From positions 1 to 61,968 of the forward strand of contig MSJI02000823.1 of assembly GCA_001931905.2 (NCBI GenBank): a stretch of 61,968 nucleotides of DNA. The letters are read 5' to 3'. The translations under genes and the position numbers were made by a program. Origin of the DNA: Cladosporium sp. IMV 00045. Lineage: Eukaryota > Ascomycota > Dothideomycetes > Cladosporiales > Cladosporiaceae. The first letter of the stretch is position 1; each line of letters opens with the position of its first letter. The notes beneath the pieces were generated by a model. The model was not told where the DNA came from. It did not search any database and saw nothing but the letters and a program-made list of their open reading frames with translations. Positions 54,765-61,968 of the stretch are shown here, piece after piece.

Positions 54765-57700
54765 TTATCGCAAGAGGGGGTTGATACTTGCCTAGTAGTA
54801 TGCCAAGATTAAATACAGCAATACAACAGTATTATTTTGAATCCCTGTATGTGTAATCTCATTTGATCCAATTGATTCAAGCATGCTCTTGATCTGCGTC
54901 ACAAGCTATGGCGGACTATCCATTTCGATATTAGCTCTTTCTTATTTCAGATCGTCTTGTGCGGCATGTAGATCGATGGGTCGTTGTTGGATGGCGAACG
55001 GAGAACGCCCTTTCCTTGATCATGGGTGGATGTATCGATTGTTGAGCGAGCTCGACGGGACGATTGATCATATGCAACCAGCATTGCATCTCCAACATGA
55101 TTCAATCGACAGTCGTCGATGACTCCTTTGGATCGGCTTCTGACCGGGCAGGTATTGAAGCTAGGTCGTGCAGGATGTAGTAAGGTTCGAAGAACCATCT
55201 TGTGAATTATGGCTGAGTGCCACGCTCACGAGCCTACTTGGACCCTTGTGAACCGATCTAGTGGGACGAGCTGTAGTGTGAGAGAGCGTTCTCAATGTGA
55301 CAGTACTTTTGATCTGTTCACTGTGCTGCAGGTTTCAATCGATGCTTGACGAGCCGACAGCAGCGTTGCGGTTATACCTGGTTCAATAACGACGGGCTCG
55401 AACGGGTTGAAGGTGATGGTAGTCGATCAAGTATCCTAATTGTGTTACACTTGAACGCAGTGTATTTGTTCTGTCCTTGCTCGTATCTTTGTATTTCTTC
55501 CTTCGTTGGCGACGTTATGTGGAGGTTGGCTGAGTTTCTTCCTTGATTTGTCAGTAACAATGGCTTCTCGCATCGATCCATCGAATTGTCGAGGGTACAA
55601 TGACGGACGGCGTCGAACACACCTCCAGGTACACTTGGGTCTCCTCAAGACGTGAAGAGTCGTTCGACTTTGCTGGCGCCAGGCGTGTAGTCCCGCTGGT
55701 GTGTCGAGAGGTCTCATTCGTTGTCAATATCGTACGATCGCCACGGTGATTGGCTGCTTCCTCGGAAATGTCAATCGTTACTCCCACATTCGTTGAAATC
55801 TACCAGTCCAACAAGCCTTATCGGACAGCAACCAATTCGAGTTTGTCACGAAACGCGCTTCCATCATTGATAGGACTGTCCGGGTGCTGTGGAGAGCCAA
55901 CGCATGATCATCCAAGGTGAGGGCTTTGCCCTTGATATCTCGACGCGAGGTCGTCTCACCGCTCGGCGCTTTCTTCGAAGTGCAAGTTGGCGTGTTGTGG
56001 CGCAGCTGGTTGCGTTCGTTTTGGCGGGCGCATACCATCGATGTGGTGTTCAGAGGCCTCGACATTAGTCAAGAGCCTGCGTGGTCATCCATTGGCGTGA
56101 CTCGCTGCAGTGTGATGATATGGGAAATGTAGGGAATCTCGCATGAATCAAGCGACGGCGGCCGGTCGATATCTCCGGTGACTACTGTGAGATCCCACTA
56201 GACGACGCTCGACCAGCACGAATCCACCAGACGACTCTGGATTTTGCATGTGCCAGAGCTTCAAAGGGGTCACGCGCGTCTACGTAATTTCGGTGTGTCG
56301 ACGCTACGACATCGGTTGGATAGGCCGTCAAGTCGAGGCTGTGTATGATCGCACGTTCTCACAGTGTGCTATGTTGCCGAATAGGCGAGACTTACGATTC
56401 GATAAAGTTCAGGTGATGCAGGGCGTCATGCAAACGGTCCCCAAAGCAAATCTTGCACACAGAGGCGTGGCAGGCGGAGGAGGTTCCAGACTCGTTGTGG
56501 ATGTAGCATCGAATGTCTCGAATCCACGCCATCGATCTTGATAGGTTTCGCGTCTAATTTTTCCGTCGTGCGACTGGACGCTCGAAAATACCGAGTTCGA
56601 GCGTTGACAGGGACGACGCGGACATATAGGCTGACCCTGACATATTAATCAGAACGTGCAGGGGTTGCGATGTCAAGATGAGCGGAATCGAGTGATCGAG
56701 CTCGATTTTTGAGTTGATGGTTTTCCAGCAACGGTCCAGGGGATAAGAATGTAATGCTGATCTCTCCAAGCGGGTATGACCACGGCAGCGCGAGGGATTC
56801 ATCAACTCGGTGACCCGTTGAAGTCCAGCCTGACTCGAATGCGCGCTAATTGTTCACGTCTAAGCCTTGCTCTGATTCGAGAAAGAGCCGATGCCGGCTC
56901 GTCAAGCCGATGTATCCGAACTCTGCACCCGTGCCGTACCCTCACCGCGGCTGATACGCCTTTGAGCGTTATGCGATGGGTATATCCATAAGCCAAGGGA
57001 TATGATTGGATGATTTGCCTCGCACCGCGGAGGTGGCCGATTGCGAACTACATGTGCCACCTGAATCACGAAGTTACTCTTCGGCGAAGTTGCCCACAAA
57101 GGATGCATACCGTAGATCTGCGACGACCGCTTTGATTGAAGCGAGCGTCAAGCCTGTACCAAACAGCGGACCAGGGCCTCAAAGGCTGAGATTTGCAGAA
57201 ACCTTAAATCGGTAGCGAATGCTGACCCAATTCATAGGAGGGGCTAGTCGAGGGCATGGACAAGGCGCGTACGCGTGACCAACGCTCCCTAGAGGCCTGA
57301 ATGTGATGTAGTCGAAGGATCTCTGAGACGCAGATGGCCGTACCGCAGGGGTTGCTGTCCGTTTCCCTGCAAGCTGCTTGCTACCTGCATGTCTTCGGGG
57401 CGATCGCGCCCGATGCCCTCGCTTCGTTGAACAGTTTGAGGCAAGACTAAGAAAGAAGTGCAGGTTCACAGCCATAGATGACAGGCTGGCTCTTAGCGCA
57501 TGATGTGTCCAGACGTCTCACGACATTTATGACATGCAACGAATTGCCGTCCTTCGTGGCACGACGCACGCAGCGCCAGACCACCCAAAACATGAAATCT
57601 GTGAAGATGTCGGCTATCGCACAAGATTCCCGGAGCCGAGACCCGATTTTCCGAGATGCTTTGCTTCGGTTCAACGTGATAAGACCAACGGCATGACTTT

Positions 57701-60700
57701 GGAAAAATGCCGCAAAGGTAAAACGTCCCGGCCGACACAGCCTGCCGAAGGTGTGTTGTCACCCGCCGGCCAACTCTATGAGCCTAGCACCGCCCCTACC
57801 GACCGTGTCGAGCGTTTTGCCCCACAATAAAGTTTTGCTTGAAGCCAGCCGACAGGGCTCGCCCGAGTTTAGGCTGCAACAGCTTGCGGAGCACGAAATG
57901 CAAGCGAAAGTCTCTCGGAGATTGTCACGAGAAAACTCAAAATTGCGACAGAAAGTCACTCCAAGGTTTGCAGAGCCCGCCGACGCGGCATGTGGCTGTC
58001 AAGCGTTCGGTAGGAGATAGCATGCTTGCCGAGAGCTTGAGCTAGCCGGAGGCATCTCCGACATGGGAGCACCAGGGGAGTGAGCTCCGAAGCAGATCAT
58101 GCAAGCTTTTGGGCAACTGAGGGCAACTTGAATCATGGAAAGATGCACCGGGTTTTCGTAATGCAGGTATGAATATGGCAGTGCCGCCGAGTCATTTCTT
58201 CCCGAGAAATGCGTTCCCAAGTACTGGTCAGACAGACGATGGACACAGAAACGGACAGGTGTTAGGGCTGTCGAGATCTCGTCGAGATGCCCATGGGGCT
58301 GCGCCTCTGTGGAGAACGAGGGTGCGCGCGGGCGCTCGCGGCGCGCGGATGCCGCGTAGCACAACCAAGTCCTTAGGTGAGGGCACCGTACTTTCGGTCA
58401 CGTTTGCTAGGTATCAAACCCTGACTATGAGATCCACGCACGGGCATCCTGCCACGTTCCCACGGCGGACTGCTTTGCGCTAGGAGGCAGGCGCCTCACC
58501 GAGCACGCAACTCGCATGAGCTCGACAATCCACAATAATATTGTAGCTTCCGATGGAAGCACTACCGGTTTGCTTTCGGTATCGGTAGATGCTGTCGGGT
58601 CTGAAAGGAAAGTAAACTGTAAGGCGAATATGGTGTAGGCAATGATGGGCTGTCTTGGCATCGCAGCGGTGCAGGCTTTTGTTGCTGCTGGAAGCTTTGA
58701 GATGATTACGCTCAAGCGCAACTGTGTCGCGCAGAACCATTTCGGTCGTCGGTCCAAGGGATTCCGCCTGGGCGGTGCGCCATGCAAAAGACCCCGGACG
58801 AGTGCAGGCTCGAAATTCTGGGAGTGCCTTCTTAAGCGGCTGTGCGGTTGCTTTCAGCCAGTACGAGCCCGCTCACAGGATCAGAGGTCGCGGCGAAGTT
58901 ATCAGAACCTGTGGAGTTGATCAGGTTGAAAATACTTCTAGTAATGCAAGCAGAGAATGACGACAACTCTTGATTCGTCTAATTTGGACCCGGTCTTTCC
59001 AACGATCATACCTCTTCGTTGACCGCCAGCAGGAGTTAGTCAGCAAACATCGTGCGAATGACCTTTGTTGAACTGTCCAAACGTCATTGCAAAGGGTAGA
59101 GGCCGTTCAACGTGCATCGAGCCCGATGGTGCATGATCCTCTCGCTGCGTGCGAAAAGTACCTCACCAATACTTGAATACAATCAATTGGTATCCACGAC
59201 AGCAAAAACGGTGAGAGCCAGGCGACAGTCGTTTCGACCCAATGTTTAGATCAGGAAGGATGCCGCGATTTAGATCGGTCCGTCCATTCTGGTGGCCTCG
59301 ACACGAGGGAAAGTCCAGAATCACATGGACACAGTGAACGCCGTTATGAGGGACCTGGGTGTAAGCGTTGTGGAGCAGGCAACGTCTAGCGTGAAGCTCT
59401 GCGAGTCGCTCATCATTCGGAATGGCAAACTGACTCGATAGAATGGAAGATGCCTTGTGAAAGTCGACAAAAGTCGACGAAAGTCGTGAGATGATCTTGA
59501 ACCCAGAGGAGCCATCTATTCGCGGAATTGACTCCAACGGCTGCCATCCAGAGTAAGGAGGTATCGTAGCTCAGACGCGTTTGTGATTAATAAATCGGTC
59601 CATGTCGAAATCGTCGCGATACTATGTCTCCGGGTGAGACAAGAGAATGCGCTATGCATCTATTCAGATCTTCTGAGAGAAAGTCTAGGTCGACTCATAC
59701 CGGCTTTAGTGGATGTACAACTCCGTATGTAAGCGCTTCATCTCGAATTAGTGTTTGCGTATGTATTCTCAGTGACATTAATGGCCAATCAATCATTTGA
59801 TCGAGCTTTGTCCTTGAACAGAACAAAGGACGACGTCAGGTAGCAAGAATACTGCTCTTCTAGAGAGCGAAGGTTAGAACGGTCGTCACCATACATGTAT
59901 TCGTGCTAGCATGCTGTTCAGCACGTGTGCACTACAGAAATAATGCGTCTTGAGCTCTGAAGTGGTTGAGCGAGCTGTACACGGACCCAGACCCGTTACT
60001 GGATGCCCAGGCAGAAAGCGTGATGCGTCTACACCAGGAACAACCCAGTATACTTTGATAGGCACTATTAGCATCCAGAACTCAGTCGGCATGTCCATGA
60101 ATTCAAGATTTGTTTCCCGTCAGACCAAACTCTAAGTCACCAGTATTCGCACCATCGGCCGTCGACCGACGTAAACCGGAGTGATTTTGTGCTTGCGGTT
60201 CATGAAACAGCGGAATCGTGAGCGTGTGTCAAGTCTTGCGACGAAGTCCCAATAGTTCGACTTTGATTCAACCGGGGGCGCTTCGATTGACGACGGCACC
60301 ACATGTATTGAGTTTGACTTTGCAGTAGCCGGCTGACTAGTGTTCGCATTCACGCCAGTGGAGCAACTCACCTGTGGGATCCAATGTGTCAGTAATAATA
60401 TGCCGGACACTAAAGTTGCGGAGACGGTAGCTTCGCCTGGAAGAACGCGATCTGTAGCTTCGCAGCTCCCTCGAGCTGAAAAGCATGCTCGTTCTGGGGG
60501 TGTGACAGGCAGTCCATGTCGAGTATACTGGTAACTCGGCAAATCCCGTGTCGCCAACAACTCGAGTTGCATTAATGTAGATCTGCGGAAAAAGGCAGTT
60601 GCCACAAACAGTTAAGAGTTTGGCCTTCGCGTGGACCATGCCTTGCCATGCCGTAGCATTGCTTGCTTTGGTCTAGCTTCGGATTAGGGCAGACTTTCGC

Positions 60701-61968
60701 AGATATGTGGCTGCAGACGCGACGTGACACGAGCTGTGGCGCTCGGACCACGGATGGCTGGCTCCTATAAAATGCCAATATTATGACTACGTCGGTTGGT
60801 TTGGAAGCTTGCTGAGGGACGCTTGTCGTATAGATCGAGCGTCTGCACAATGATAGTTCGTGACGGTGCAATCTGTCCTGAGACTAGCGGGTGTGTGATG
60901 GCTTCCAGCTACAACAAGGAAGCCAGTCCGGAACCGCGTGCCGTCGCGGCTTGATGCCGCAGTGGATTTGGTCGCCGTAAGAGTAGTGGCCGTTGTTCGT
61001 CAGGGATAGCACACCCCACAAATGCCGACGGGCGGGAGTCTGCTAATGGAGATATGGGCGCTTGAGGGGCGGCCAGCGCGCGAAGAGATGCATCCGTCTA
61101 CACGGGTATGTACAGTATGGGTCAATAATGCCATAGCCGAGCGCCGGACGTTCGGCCATCTATCGGCGCTACCGTGCCAGCACGCCTGAAGATGAAATGG
61201 AGTCTGTCGAGCCTGATGGCGCGTATGTGGGATAGCTTGGCGTCTCTTCATCCCAATCGAGACGAGTGGTCCGAGGAAGAGATCTCTTCTCAACGGGAGA
61301 AATGGGAAGGTCGAGGTTCAGCATGATGTGCCCTGCTACCAGGAGCAGCAATGGAACGAGACACGGCTGTGGGTACGGGCATAGGCATAGGATGGGCATG
61401 GGTGTGCAAGTGAAGGCTGCGTGCATGACAGAGATCGTCGGCTTTGCGCCTATGCGTGCCGACAGTGCTGCACCCAAGTACAGACAGAGTTCAGGCAGGG
61501 AAGTAGCAAAGTACCTTAGCAAAGTACAAGACTACCAGAGCAGCGTGCCAGAGTGCAGAAGGAGGGTGCGGCAGGCGGAGGAATAGCGTGAGAGTCATGC
61601 AGGACGCCAAGGACTGCAGCGTGCCGTGCGCCACCGGCATGTGAGGTTGAAAGTTGGGCGTGCCTTCGCGTGTGAGAAGGTCTCGAAGTGGTTCTGCTGG
61701 TAGTGTGCGATGTTCATCAGTAGTGGAAAGTAGCACTAGCATGTACTGTACCAGTTAGTGCCCAGTAGTCCCATCCCAGTGCCAGTAGGAGGTACCATTG
61801 CCAGTGGCAATTGTACCAGACTTTGCATCTGCCGCCCATTCCATTCATACATATAGCGATCCATGCATGACCGAGGGCTACATGTATACTACCAACCTAA
61901 GGTAGGTACAGTACTGAATTCTTCTGGGGAAAAACATAAAAGATGTAGTTTGAGAAGAGAAGAAAAAA
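54765..61968. other. Gene-free right end of the scaffold
   Basis: 7.2 kb in which I find no supportable gene. All open frames are short (at most ~124 codons), overlap on both strands and show no domain. The sequence is not low-complexity and not AT-rich, with many CGA/TCGA words, so it does not look like repeat-induced point mutation. No transposase, reverse transcriptase, tRNA or telomere repeat is visible. The window ends in AAGAAAAAA. Confidence 0.5.
61791..61817. repeat. Near-perfect 27-bp palindrome
   Basis: GGTACCATTGCCA and TGGCAATTGTACC form 13-bp arms with one mismatch and a single-base centre, inside a stretch with scattered CCAGT words near the scaffold end. Confidence 0.6.

Noticed and set aside
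1..61968. CRISPR arrays, prokaryotic operons, insertion sequences, viral genes
   Set aside because: No regularly spaced repeats, no prokaryotic-type gene strings and no transposase, integrase or viral protein signatures were seen; introns and gene content are eukaryotic.

Overview
The window looks like one scaffold from a filamentous ascomycete or black yeast. Genes carry short introns (mostly 48-115 nt) with GT..AG ends and CTAAC/CTGAC-type branch sites. Gene content is fungal: the CTD kinase Ctk1, GTP cyclohydrolase I, an Nrp1-type RNA-binding protein, a fungal-rhodopsin-domain membrane protein, a DUF1688/URC4 protein, SDH3 and a secreted RNase T2. Large stretches are present twice with near-identical proteins but clearly diverged non-coding DNA. 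This suggests a recently duplicated or hybrid genome of the kind known in Dothideomycete black yeasts such as Hortaea werneckii; the species is an inference.

Layout. The left contig (1-22573) carries, in order, CTK1 (-, cut by the window edge), FOL2 (+), a small membrane-anchored basic protein (+) overlapping a large F-box-like protein (+), an M14 carboxypeptidase (-), NRP1 (+), an alpha/beta hydrolase (-), a fungal-rhodopsin-domain protein (+) and the 3' end of PRE6 (-). After a 20-N gap (22574-22593) the right contig starts inside a second NRP1 copy (+). It then runs backwards through second copies of the F-box-like gene (-), the small membrane protein (-), FOL2 (-) and a complete CTK1 (+). 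Single-copy genes follow: a frameshifted RING-finger gene (-), an ankyrin protein (+), an ankyrin/CorA-like membrane protein (-), a 338-aa unknown (-), a decayed relative of it (+), URC4 (+), SDH3 (+) and RNase T2 (+). The last 7.2 kb shows no gene.

The two duplicated blocks are the main tool for reading this window, because they act as a two-sequence comparison. They support the gene models (all FOL2 amino-acid changes lie in the N-terminal extension). They expose a 17-codon upstream ORF in the FOL2 leader that differs only at two synonymous sites. They show a conserved inverted repeat in a promoter, a conserved 78-nt block in the NRP1 3' region and an overlapping gene pair kept in both copies. 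They also reveal that the NRP1 segment is inverted between copies, so either a real rearrangement or a scaffolding error lies at the N gap.

Functionally the intact genes are mostly housekeeping: transcription (CTK1), folate/pterin synthesis (FOL2), RNA binding (NRP1), proteasome (PRE6), complex II (SDH3) and uracil catabolism (URC4). Two are secreted hydrolases (M14 peptidase, RNase T2). The 36-45 kb interval is accessory in character: ankyrin proteins, a putative amyloid-like motif, a pseudogene and unknown genes.
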